NCBI GenBank assembly: GCA_903898725.1
Contig: CAIUGQ010000636.1
Span: 1 to 10,124, forward strand
Direction of reading: 5' to 3'
Source: an uncultured Burkholderiales bacterium
Lineage (GTDB): Bacteria > Pseudomonadota > Gammaproteobacteria > Burkholderiales > Burkholderiaceae_E
Length of the DNA: 10,124 bases
The position numbers were made by a program, and so were the translations under genes. The notes below the pieces were generated by a model. The model was not told the DNA's origin and did not search any database. It worked only from the letters and a program-made list of their open reading frames with translations. Positions 1 through 7,659 of the stretch are shown piece by piece. Positions within the stretch are counted from its first letter, which is position 1. Each line of letters opens with the position of its first letter.

Positions 1-16
1 CCTTCCGATCCGCGCC

Positions 17-2332
<2,316 letters not shown>

Positions 2333-2406
2333 GGCGTCTCCGTGTCTGCGCTGGGGCCGGCCGTCGATTCGGTGCCGGAAGGGTGGGACCCTGCGGCCGG
2401 ACGCGG

Positions 2407-2412
2407 ATGATA
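2407..2412 (-). promoter_or_regulatory. Candidate -10 element for maeB
   Basis: Minus-strand TATCAT matches the sigma-70 consensus TATAAT at 5 of 6 positions and lies about 75 nt upstream of the maeB ATG, one of few AT-containing spots in this GC-rich region. No convincing -35 hexamer sits 16-18 nt upstream (CCGCCG at 17 nt), so this is only a weak candidate. Confidence 0.25.
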
Positions 2413-2537
2413 GCGCCACGCGGCGGGTGCGGCGGCATTCCCGACCGGGCCTCGGGGCGGGCGGCGGGCGCGCTGACCGCAGGCCGGACGTTCCGCGAGC
2501 CTGTCGTCCGGCTCGCCGCCGCGAGGACGGGGCAGTA

Positions 2538-2569
2538 GCATGGCGCGCCGCCGGCCCGCCGGGCCATGC
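2538..2569 (+). other. Stem-loop just upstream of the monooxygenase-fold gene
   Basis: Perfect 7-bp arms GCATGGC (2538-2544) and GCCATGC (2563-2569) enclose a second 4-bp stem CCGG (2551-2554) / CCGG (2559-2562) with loop CCCG, leaving a 6-nt bulge on the 5' side. It ends 19 nt before the GGAG of the following gene, so it could be a structured leader or part of a promoter-proximal protein site. An in-frame ATG at 2566 lies inside the 3' arm but lacks a ribosome-binding site. No T-tract follows, so it is not a standard terminator. Confidence 0.4.
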
Positions 2570-2601
2570 GGCACCACGACGACCTTCCGGAGACGCCGTC
2601 C

Positions 2602-2913
2602 ATGATCCACGTACTCGCCTTCATCACCTGCCAGCCCGGCAAGCGCGACGAGGTGCTCGCCGCCTTCCGCGCCAACATGCCCGCGGTGCACGCCGAGGAC
2701 GGCTGCATCGAGTACCAGCCGGTCGTCGACGCGTCCGGCTTCGGCGGCTTCCAGGCGCCGGTGGGGGGCGACGGATTCGTGGTGATCGAGAAGTGGCGCG
2801 ACGCCGCCGCGCTCAAGGCGCACGCGGCCGCACCGCACATGGCGGCCTATGCGGCGCGCACGAAGCCGCTCGTGGCCGAGCGGCGCATCCATGTGATGAC
2901 CGAGCCCGCCTGA
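2602..2913 (+). CDS. Antibiotic biosynthesis monooxygenase (ABM) fold protein, YgiN-like putative quinol monooxygenase
   Basis: A 103-residue protein covering one ABM domain (about residues 2-97), a dimeric ferredoxin-like fold whose members oxidise quinols or other small aromatic compounds without cofactors, or degrade haem, or have no known substrate. Typical features are the first strand MIHVLAFITCQPGK (1-14), EDGCIEYQ (32-39), the strand VIEKWRD (61-67) and the helix AHAAAPHMAAY (73-83). No signal peptide is seen, so it is probably cytosolic. ATG 2602 is chosen because the fold starts there and GGAG lies 9 nt upstream. A longer frame to ATG 2566 adds 12 residues within a hairpin and is unlikely. 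It is a single gene, divergent from maeB and convergent with the acyltransferase, so it is probably its own transcription unit. Family is secure; the substrate cannot be told from the sequence. Confidence 0.9.
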   Translation: MIHVLAFITCQPGKRDEVLAAFRANMPAVHAEDGCIEYQPVVDASGFGGFQAPVGGDGFVVIEKWRDAAALKAHAAAPHMAAYAARTKPLVAERRIHVMTEPA

Positions 2914-2921
2914 ACGGGCTG

Positions 2922-2940
2922 CGCCGCGCTCAGCGCGGCG
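2922..2940. terminator. GC hairpin between convergent genes, with a stop codon in its loop
   Basis: CGCCGCGC (2922-2929), loop TCA (2930-2932), GCGCGGCG (2933-2940): a perfect 8-bp stem. The loop is the TGA stop codon of the minus-strand acyltransferase. It lies 8 nt after the stop of the plus-strand gene, so one element could end both transcripts. Neither strand has a following T-run, so intrinsic termination would be inefficient; it may instead protect 3' ends or act with Rho. Confidence 0.45.
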
Positions 2941-4036
2941 TGGAGGACGCCGGCCGCGCCTCGTCGTCGTCGGCGGCGGCGAGCACCGGGCGCGCCGGCG
3001 CCTCGGCCCTGCGGCCCGCTGCACGCGCCGCCAGCGGCGCCTCCACGTAGCGGTGGAAGAGGGCGCCGGCCGCGGTGCTGCCGATGAAGGCGACGGCCAG
3101 ACCGAGCGCCGCCGGCAGCGGTGCGTCGGGGAACCATCGTGCCGCGACGGCCTCGACCAGCACGCACAGTGGATAGTGCACGAGGAACACCGAGTAAGAG
3201 ATGCGGCCGAGCCATTCGATCCACGGCGAGGCCAGGCGCCGCGCGCCGAACCCGCGGGGCATCGCCCAGGCGAGCAGCAGGGCGGTCGCGAGCGCCACCG
3301 CGATGCGGATCCGGAAGTCGAGGAGCAGCGCCGTCGAGCCGAGCACGACGATCGCGATCACGGCAGCGCGGCCGCCGCGGCCCGGGCCCGCCCAGGCGGC
3401 CAGCGCGCCGAGCGCATACGACCCGAAGAAGTAGACGCCCCAGGCATCCCATTGTGCGTCGCGGTTGAAGCCCAGCAGCGACGCCGCGCCGAGTGCGACG
3501 ACCAGCACGGGTGCGGCGCCCGCCACGCCGCTTCGGCGTGCCGCCCACAGCAGGGCCACCAGCAGCGCATAGAGCTGCAGGTCGATGGCCACGTACCAGA
3601 TGCCGGCCGACAGCGCCTCCTGGCCGACGATGTCCTGCAGCATCGCGACGTTCGCCAGCAGCTGCAGCGCGGTGGGGGCATCGGGAACGGTGTCGTGGTC
3701 GGTCAGCGCGCGGCCGAGCGCCGCGGCGACCACCGCGAGCGCGAGCGCGGCGAGGTACGGGCCGGCCAGCCTGACCCAGCGGCGGCGCACCAGTGCGACC
3801 GGCTCGATCGGTCGCGGCACGCCCCCGGGTGCGAGGCCCCGCACCGCGAGGAAGCCGGCGATGACGAGGAAGACCTGCACCGCGAGGCGTCCGTACTCCG
3901 ACACCGCGTCGACGATCGGCTCCGCCCACGGGCGCACGGCGTCGGACATCGGGCCGTAGATCGCGAGGTGGTGCAGGACGATGAGCTGCGAGGCGAAGGC
4001 CTTGAGCGCGTCGATCAGGGGCTGGCGGGCGGACAC
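2930..4036 (-). CDS. Acyltransferase 3 family integral membrane protein (OafA/YrhL-like)
   Basis: Polytopic inner-membrane acyltransferase of the Acyl_transf_3 family, whose members move acetyl or other acyl groups onto sugars of O-antigen, exopolysaccharide, peptidoglycan or small metabolites. From the GTG at 4036 the product has 368 residues and about ten hydrophobic segments. Family features: IDALKAFASQLIVLHH at the start (conserved His at 22-23), the basic loop RRRWVRLAGPY (84-94), IWYVAIDLQLY (146-156), GRISYSVFLVHYPL (277-290) and FHRYVEAPL (327-335), followed by a polar Ala/Arg/Asp-rich tail. The start is uncertain: neither GTG 4036 nor a further GTG at 4165 has a Shine-Dalgarno sequence, but the longer version would code through a terminator-like hairpin and add 43 unconserved residues. 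No glycan genes adjoin it, so the acceptor is unknown. It lies 150 bp downstream of the efflux operon and probably has its own promoter. Confidence 0.88.
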   Translation of the reverse strand: MSARQPLIDALKAFASQLIVLHHLAIYGPMSDAVRPWAEPIVDAVSEYGRLAVQVFLVIAGFLAVRGLAPGGVPRPIEPVALVRRRWVRLAGPYLAALALAVVAAALGRALTDHDTVPDAPTALQLLANVAMLQDIVGQEALSAGIWYVAIDLQLYALLVALLWAARRSGVAGAAPVLVVALGAASLLGFNRDAQWDAWGVYFFGSYALGALAAWAGPGRGGRAAVIAIVVLGSTALLLDFRIRIAVALATALLLAWAMPRGFGARRLASPWIEWLGRISYSVFLVHYPLCVLVEAVAARWFPDAPLPAALGLAVAFIGSTAAGALFHRYVEAPLAARAAGRRAEAPARPVLAAADDDEARPASSTPR

Positions 4037-4089
4037 GGGCGGGGCCGGACGGACGGTCGAGGGCGACCGACACGCGTTCAGGGGCAGGC

Positions 4090-4095
4090 AGTCTA
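4090..4095 (-). promoter_or_regulatory. Candidate -10 element for the acyltransferase gene
   Basis: Minus-strand TAGACT (4 of 6 to TATAAT) lies between the terminator-like hairpin and the GTG start at 4036, leaving a leader of about 45 nt. No good -35 hexamer is visible at the expected distance. Its position after a terminator is the main support. Confidence 0.25.
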
Positions 4096-4123
4096 GCCCG
4101 GGGTGGGCGGCGCGGCGAGTGCG

Positions 4124-4151
4124 AAATGCCGCAGCGCCTGAGGGCTGCGGC
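4124..4151 (-). terminator. Terminator-like hairpin after emrB
   Basis: Read on the minus strand: GCCGCAGC (4151-4144), an 8-nt loop CCTCAGGC that can itself pair CC with GG around TCA, then GCTGCGGC (4135-4128), followed by ATTT (4127-4124). The outer 8-bp stem is perfect. It begins 36 nt after the emrB stop codon. The T-run is short, so efficiency is uncertain, but position and stem fit the end of the efflux operon. Confidence 0.55.
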
Positions 4152-4186
4152 CGACCGGAACGCACGGTGGGCCGGGGGCCGACGAT

Positions 4187-5752
4187 TCAGTCGGGCGCCG
4201 CGGCCTGGACGGGCGGCGGGGCCGATACGGGTCGCCTGAGCAGCAGCACCAGGGGCATGGCGGCGAGGCAGACCCACATCATCAGCCGGAAGTCCTGCAG
4301 GAACGCGAGGGTGGTGGCCTGCCGGGTCAGTTCGCCGTCGAGCGCGGCCAGCCCTTCGGGCGAGTCGAGCCGGACGGTGCCGGCCTCGATCGCGAGCCGC
4401 AGCGGCAGGCTCGAGGCCTCGATGTGTTCGGCCAGCGCGGCCCGCTCGGCCCGGGCGGTGTGCGACAGCGCCGAGACCACGATCGAGATGCCGATGCTGC
4501 TGCCGATGTTGCGCACCAGGCTGAACATCGCCGTGCCCTCGTTGCGGTCGACCGGGGCGAGCGAGGCGAATGCGACCGTGGTCAGCGGGGGGAACACGAA
4601 GCCGATGCCCAGGCCCTGGACGATGCCGGTCGTTGCGATCATCCGTGGCGTCACGTCGGTGTCGAAGCCCGTCATCGCATGCAGCGAGGCCGCGCACAGT
4701 CCGAAGCCGAGCAGGATCAGCAGGCGGGGGTCGACGCGGTCGCCGTACCGGCCGACCGCGACCCTCGCCAGCGCCGTGCCGACGCCGCGTGGCGCGAGCA
4801 GCACCCCGGTGTCGAACACCGGATAGCCCATCAGCCCCTGGAGGAACGGCGGCAGCAGCGTGGTGGTCGCGAGCAGCACCACGCCCATCGCGAACACGAT
4901 CACGAGACCGGCCGCGAAGTTGCGGTCGACGAAGAGCCTGGGCTGCACGAACGGGGCATGGTGCGTGAGGATGTGCGCGACGAACAGGTACAGGCCGAGG
5001 GCGGCGAGGGCGGCCTCGAGCACGATCTCGCGGCTGTCGAACCAGCCGAGCGACTCGCCCCGGTCGAGCATGAGCTGCAGCGACGCCAGTCCGATCGCGA
5101 GGAACGCGAAGCCGGCCACGTCGAAGCGCCGCCCACGCCCGGTGGGCGTCTCCGGCAGCCAGGCGAGCAGCCCCAGCGTGGTGACGACGCCGATCGGCAG
5201 GTTGATGAAGAAGACCCAGCGCCAGCTCTGGTACTCGGTCAGCCAGCCGCCCAGGGTGGGCCCGAGGATCGGGCCGAGCATCACGCCGACGCCCCAGACC
5301 GCCATCGCCGCCGTCTGCTTCTCGCGCGGCCAGGTGTCGAGGAGCACCGCCTGCGCCAAGGGCACGAGAAAGGCACCGAAGGCCCCCTGCAGCACCCGGA
5401 ACAGCACGATCTGGCCGAGCGTCGCGGCCACGCCGCACAACATCGAGGCGAGGGTGAAGCCGATCACCGAGGCGAGGAACAGGCGCCGCCGACCGAAGCG
5501 TCCGGCGAGGAATCCGGTGAGCGGCATGCAGATCGCGGTCGCGACGATGTAGGAGGTGAGGACCCAGGCGATCTGCTCCTGCGTGGCGCCCATCTCGCCC
5601 TGCATCCTCGGCAGCGCGACGTTGGCGATGGTGCTGTCCAGGGTCTGGATCACGGTGGCCAGCGTGACCGCCGCGGTGATCGCGCGGCGACGGGCCGGCG
5701 TGAGCGCGGCGGGCGCGGCGGCTGGCGCGGCGACGGGCGTGGCCGCAGGCAT
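4187..5752 (-). CDS. emrB: EmrB/QacA-type DHA2 family MFS multidrug efflux permease
   Basis: Inner-membrane proton-driven drug antiporter of the 14-TM DHA2 class, which works with an EmrA adaptor and an outer-membrane channel to expel hydrophobic compounds. The 521-residue length matches EmrB (about 510). Seen: an Ala/Pro-rich N-terminus (1-20), the DHA2 motif LDSTIANVALP (38-48) in TM1, motif A LAGRFGRRRL (82-91), the arginine-bearing FRVLQGAFGAFLVP (118-131), motif C GVGVMLGPILGPTLGGWL (154-171) and YQSWRWVFFINLPIG (174-188), then further hydrophobic helices to the end. ATG 5752 shares its A with the stop of the upstream adaptor gene (TGATG), and I see no good Shine-Dalgarno sequence, so translation is probably coupled. 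It is the last gene of the operon; a hairpin follows its stop. Orthology to E. coli EmrB is by family; substrates are unknown. Confidence 0.94.
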   Translation of the reverse strand: MPAATPVAAPAAAPAALTPARRRAITAAVTLATVIQTLDSTIANVALPRMQGEMGATQEQIAWVLTSYIVATAICMPLTGFLAGRFGRRRLFLASVIGFTLASMLCGVAATLGQIVLFRVLQGAFGAFLVPLAQAVLLDTWPREKQTAAMAVWGVGVMLGPILGPTLGGWLTEYQSWRWVFFINLPIGVVTTLGLLAWLPETPTGRGRRFDVAGFAFLAIGLASLQLMLDRGESLGWFDSREIVLEAALAALGLYLFVAHILTHHAPFVQPRLFVDRNFAAGLVIVFAMGVVLLATTTLLPPFLQGLMGYPVFDTGVLLAPRGVGTALARVAVGRYGDRVDPRLLILLGFGLCAASLHAMTGFDTDVTPRMIATTGIVQGLGIGFVFPPLTTVAFASLAPVDRNEGTAMFSLVRNIGSSIGISIVVSALSHTARAERAALAEHIEASSLPLRLAIEAGTVRLDSPEGLAALDGELTRQATTLAFLQDFRLMMWVCLAAMPLVLLLRRPVSAPPPVQAAAPD

Positions 5753-6792
5753 CAGGGCAGCAGGTCGGTGATCGATCGACGCCGGCCGGTATCGACGACC
5801 ACCCGCGCGCTCAGGCCGGCGCGCAGCGGCGGCGCGTCGGCGAGCGGCTCGATGCGCAGGCGCACCGGCACGCGCTGCGCGACCTTGATCCAGTTGCCGC
5901 TGGCGTTCTGCGGCGGGATCAGCGCGAACTCCGCGCCGGTCGCGGGCGCGAGGCTGTCGACCGTGCCGCGCCACACGACGCCCGGGTGCGTGTCGACCCG
6001 GATGGTGGCCGACTGCCCGCTGCGGATCCAGCCGAGCTCGTTCTCCGGGAAGTTGGCCTCGATCCAGAGGGTGCCGTCGGCGACCAGGGCGAGCGCGGTC
6101 GCGCCCGCCGCGACGTACTGCCCCGGCTTGGGCGGCCGGCTGACCGTGCCGGACACCGGCGCCCGGACCTCGATGCGCGACAGGTCGAGCCGCGCCTGCA
6201 TCAGCTCCGCCTGCGCGGCGAGCACGAGCGGGTGGCGCTCGACCGGCACCTCGGGGCCGCCACCCAGGGTCTCGGCGATGCGGCCGAGCTCGCGCTCGAC
6301 GGCGACCGCCTGCTGCCCGGCGAGCTCGGTCGCCTGCCGCGCCTCGTCCAGCCGGGACACCGAGATGAAGTTGCGTGCGGCGAGGTCGGCCTGACGTTCC
6401 TCGTCACGGCGGGCGAAGGCCTGACGGGTCCGCGCGAGCGCGATCTCGGCCTGCTTGGCGCGGTAGCCGGCGCGCAGCGCGGCGACGTCGGTGCGTGCCT
6501 GTGCGACACGCGCCTCGGCGCGGGCCAGCGCGACCCGCAGCGGCGCGTCGTCGAGCCGGAAAAGGGGCGCGCCGGCCGGGACCGTCTCATTCTCGCGCAC
6601 GAGCACCGCGCGGATCGTGCCCGCGATCTCGGCGCTCACCGGGATCTTGTCGGCCTTCACGTAGGCGTTGTCGGTGTCGGCCACGCCGCCGCCCTGCAGC
6701 CACCAGCCGAGGGCGCCGGCGGCGACCGCGAGCGGCACGCCCAGCATCAGCACCCCGCGCAGCAGGCCGCGCAGCAGACCGGCGAAGCGCAC
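5752..6792 (-). CDS. emrA: EmrA-type HlyD family periplasmic adaptor (membrane fusion protein)
   Basis: Membrane-anchored periplasmic adaptor that links the EmrB pump to an outer-membrane channel. The 346-residue product has one N-terminal TM helix (about 13-32), a first lipoyl half around 45-82 (DNAYVKADKIPVSAEIAGTI at 41-60), a long Ala/Arg/Glu-rich coiled-coil region (about 84-205), the second lipoyl half with IEVRAPVSGTVS (207-218), a beta-barrel with LWIEANFPENEL (242-253), and the EmrA signature ATGAEFALIPPQNASGNWIKV (284-304). The start is GTG 6792: GAGG at 6800-6803 sits 7 nt upstream and the regulator's TGA is only 2 nt upstream. An ATG at 6747 would cut into the TM helix. Its stop overlaps the emrB start by one base. 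Somewhat shorter than E. coli EmrA (390), with a shorter hairpin. Role inferred from family and operon. Confidence 0.94.
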   Translation of the reverse strand: MRFAGLLRGLLRGVLMLGVPLAVAAGALGWWLQGGGVADTDNAYVKADKIPVSAEIAGTIRAVLVRENETVPAGAPLFRLDDAPLRVALARAEARVAQARTDVAALRAGYRAKQAEIALARTRQAFARRDEERQADLAARNFISVSRLDEARQATELAGQQAVAVERELGRIAETLGGGPEVPVERHPLVLAAQAELMQARLDLSRIEVRAPVSGTVSRPPKPGQYVAAGATALALVADGTLWIEANFPENELGWIRSGQSATIRVDTHPGVVWRGTVDSLAPATGAEFALIPPQNASGNWIKVAQRVPVRLRIEPLADAPPLRAGLSARVVVDTGRRRSITDLLP

Positions 6793-6794
6793 GG

Positions 6795-7337
6795 TCAGGC
6801 CTCGCGGACCGGCGGGCGCACGGCCGCGTGTCTCGGGGCGGACAGCGACGCGCGCATCCGGCGCAGCCCGGCCACCGTCTGCGTCGCATCCTTCGCGCCC
6901 AGCCCCGCCAGGGCCTGATCGCGGATCGCGTCGCCGATCGCACGGATCTCGGCCACGCGAGGCGCGGCCGCGCGCGTCAGGAACAGCCGATAGGCACGCC
7001 GGTCGGTCGGGTCGGTTCGCCGTTCGACGAGGCCGGCGTCGGCGAGCTGGTCGATGAGTCGCGCCAGCGTGATCGGCTGGATCTCGAGCTGCTCGGCCAG
7101 ATCGACCTGGCGCAGGCCCTGCTCGCGTGCCAGCCAGACCAGCGCGCGCGCCTGCGCATAGGTGAGCGCCGAGCCTTCCAGATGGACCTGGAAGGCGCGC
7201 CGCATCAGCCGGGCGACATCGGCGACCAGGAAGCCGACGGTGTCGGTGGCGTCGCGGTCCGGGGTCGGGTCGGAGGTCGGGCCGGGCCTTGTGCGGGACA
7301 GCGGACGGGACACTGGACGAGGCAGCGGGCGTGACAT
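6795..7337 (-). CDS. MarR family transcriptional regulator of the emrAB operon
   Basis: A 180-residue DNA-binding protein, probably a dimeric repressor released by pump substrates, as for EmrR/MprA. The winged helix-turn-helix spans about 60-125: LTYAQARALVWLAREQGLRQVDLAEQLEI, a recognition helix near ITLARLIDQLADAGLV (89-104), and the wing RRTDPTDRRAYRLFLT (106-121) with the conserved D-x-x-DRR pattern. Flanking helices (35-55 and 125-165) would form the dimer interface. The first 30 residues are a low-complexity Arg/Pro/Ser tail containing three four-residue repeats. ATG 7337 is the only plausible start before the domain, though no Shine-Dalgarno sequence is seen. It is first in the operon: emrA begins 2 nt after its stop. 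A palindrome and promoter just upstream suggest that it represses its own operon. Family is secure; the ligand is unknown. Confidence 0.93.
   Translation of the reverse strand: MSRPLPRPVSRPLSRTRPGPTSDPTPDRDATDTVGFLVADVARLMRRAFQVHLEGSALTYAQARALVWLAREQGLRQVDLAEQLEIQPITLARLIDQLADAGLVERRTDPTDRRAYRLFLTRAAAPRVAEIRAIGDAIRDQALAGLGAKDATQTVAGLRRMRASLSAPRHAAVRPPVREA
6800..6803 (-). promoter_or_regulatory. Ribosome-binding site deciding the GTG start of emrA
   Basis: Minus-strand GAGG lies within the last codons of the regulator gene, 7 nt before GTG 6792. It is one of the better Shine-Dalgarno matches in the operon and favours the GTG over the downstream ATG at 6747. Confidence 0.6.
7296..7331 (-). repeat. 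Three degenerate 12-bp tandem units in the regulator N-terminus
   Basis: On the minus strand CGCCCGCTGCCT, CGTCCAGTGTCC and CGTCCGCTGTCC follow one another and encode RPLP, RPVS and RPLS (residues 3-14). The last two differ at 2 of 12 bases. This looks like slippage-type expansion in a disordered tail before the DNA-binding domain. Confidence 0.6.
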
Positions 7338-7349
7338 GGATCGGCCGGG

Positions 7350-7368
7350 TGATATGCGTTGCTTATCA
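7350..7368. promoter_or_regulatory. Likely MarR-family operator
   Basis: TGATATGC-GTT-GCTTATCA: two 8-bp arms complementary at 7 of 8 positions around a 3-bp centre, 19 bp in all. Size and symmetry fit MarR-family operators. It lies 12 bp upstream of the regulator ATG and overlaps the candidate -10 at 7365-7370 and the expected transcription start, where a bound dimer would block RNA polymerase. Direct repeats ATATGC at 7352-7357 and 7368-7373 and the palindrome CATATG at 7367-7372 overlap it. Binding by the adjacent regulator is inferred. Confidence 0.65.
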
Positions 7369-7393
7369 TATGCACCTCATCCGGTCTGCGGAA
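7365..7393 (-). promoter_or_regulatory. Candidate promoter of the marR-emrA-emrB operon
   Basis: Minus-strand -10 TATGAT (7370-7365, 5 of 6 to consensus) with TTCCGC (7393-7388) exactly 17 nt upstream as a poor -35 (first two bases match). The start point would be near 7358, giving a leader of about 20 nt. The AT-rich patch stands out sharply in this GC-rich sequence. The weak -35 leaves room for an activator or for weak basal expression. Confidence 0.5.
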
Positions 7394-7408
7394 GCCGCGC
7401 CGTTCCGC
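7388..7408. repeat. Inverted repeat overlapping the -35 region
   Basis: GCGGAA (7388-7393) and TTCCGC (7403-7408) are a perfect 6-bp dyad around 9 bp of GC. It covers the candidate -35 of the efflux operon and also lies 42 nt or more past the stop of the DUF2892 gene, so it could be a regulator site or an RNA hairpin at the end of the preceding transcript. No T-run follows on the minus strand. Confidence 0.35.
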
Positions 7409-7449
7409 GATCGGCGTGGCCCGTGCAGGCGCGCCCCCGGTGCGCAGGC

Positions 7450-7659
7450 TCAGGCGCCGGCCGGCACGCCGAGCTTGCGCAGGATCGTCTCCATCAGGCA
7501 CCAGCCGGTCAGCGCGCTCTGCAGCAGGTTGGCGCCGACGAAGGCGGTGAACGCGAGCCACCAGGGGCTCACGAACAGCGGGCTGCCCGGCACGCCGAGC
7601 GCGAGCGACAGCAGGATGAAGGTGCCTGCGAAGAGGCGGACGAGTTGCCAGGATTTCAT
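7450..7659 (-). CDS. Small DUF2892 / YgaP-like inner-membrane protein
   Basis: A 69-residue protein with two hydrophobic segments (about 7-23 and 29-50) and the C-terminal pattern ALTGWCLMETILRKLGV (49-65), which resembles the DUF2892 domain (usually GxCP followed by a short amphipathic helix and KKLG/RKLG). Here the residue after Cys54 is Leu instead of the common Pro. The same domain forms the membrane part of the E. coli sulfurtransferase YgaP, but no rhodanese domain is attached here. The start ATG 7659 overlaps the RND pump stop by four bases (ATGA), so it is very likely co-transcribed and translationally coupled. The only nearby Shine-Dalgarno-like sequence, AAGG at 7669-7672 on the plus-strand scale, is poorly spaced. 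Function is unknown; an accessory role for the pump is inferred only from gene coupling. Confidence 0.85.
   Translation of the reverse strand: MKSWQLVRLFAGTFILLSLALGVPGSPLFVSPWWLAFTAFVGANLLQSALTGWCLMETILRKLGVPAGA

Larger units (their letters stand above)
2333..2601. other. Divergent intergenic region between maeB and the monooxygenase-fold gene
   Basis: This 269-bp stretch must hold the promoters of both divergent genes. I see a TATCAT hexamer on the minus strand (2407-2412), a short dyad AGGGT-GGG-ACCCT (2380-2392) that would fall in the maeB leader, flanked by CCGG at 2375-2378 and 2397-2400, and a larger stem-loop at 2538-2569 before the plus-strand gene. The decamer CGGAGACGCC occurs as the ribosome-binding context of both genes, on the minus strand at 2333-2342 and on the plus strand at 2588-2597. 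Open frames crossing this region show no recognisable protein and look like GC-rich shadows. Confidence 0.7.

Noticed and set aside
2333..2419. A longer MaeB starting at 2419.
   Set aside because: The 29 added residues look like translated leader, while ATG 2332 has a well-spaced GGAG and begins at the usual family start.
2333..3024. A minus-strand frame covering the maeB upstream region and the ABM-fold gene.
   Set aside because: It lies antisense to a clear ABM-domain gene, then runs into maeB out of frame; low-complexity translation with no homology seen.
2847..5438. An 863-codon open frame on the minus strand spanning the acyltransferase and emrB.
   Set aside because: It is an Arg/Pro/Ala-rich out-of-frame reading of two real genes and crosses their intergenic terminator; no domain is recognisable.
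4424..6394. A 656-codon open frame on the plus strand opposite emrB and emrA.
   Set aside because: Its translation is rich in Arg, Glu, Asp, His and Gln without any family motif. It is the complement of two well-supported genes in GC-rich DNA, where antisense frames stay open by codon bias.
7338..7449. A small regulatory RNA or extra small gene between the two efflux loci.
   Set aside because: The 112-bp gap is accounted for by the MarR palindrome, the promoter and a short dyad; I saw no supported coding frame or terminator-bounded RNA.
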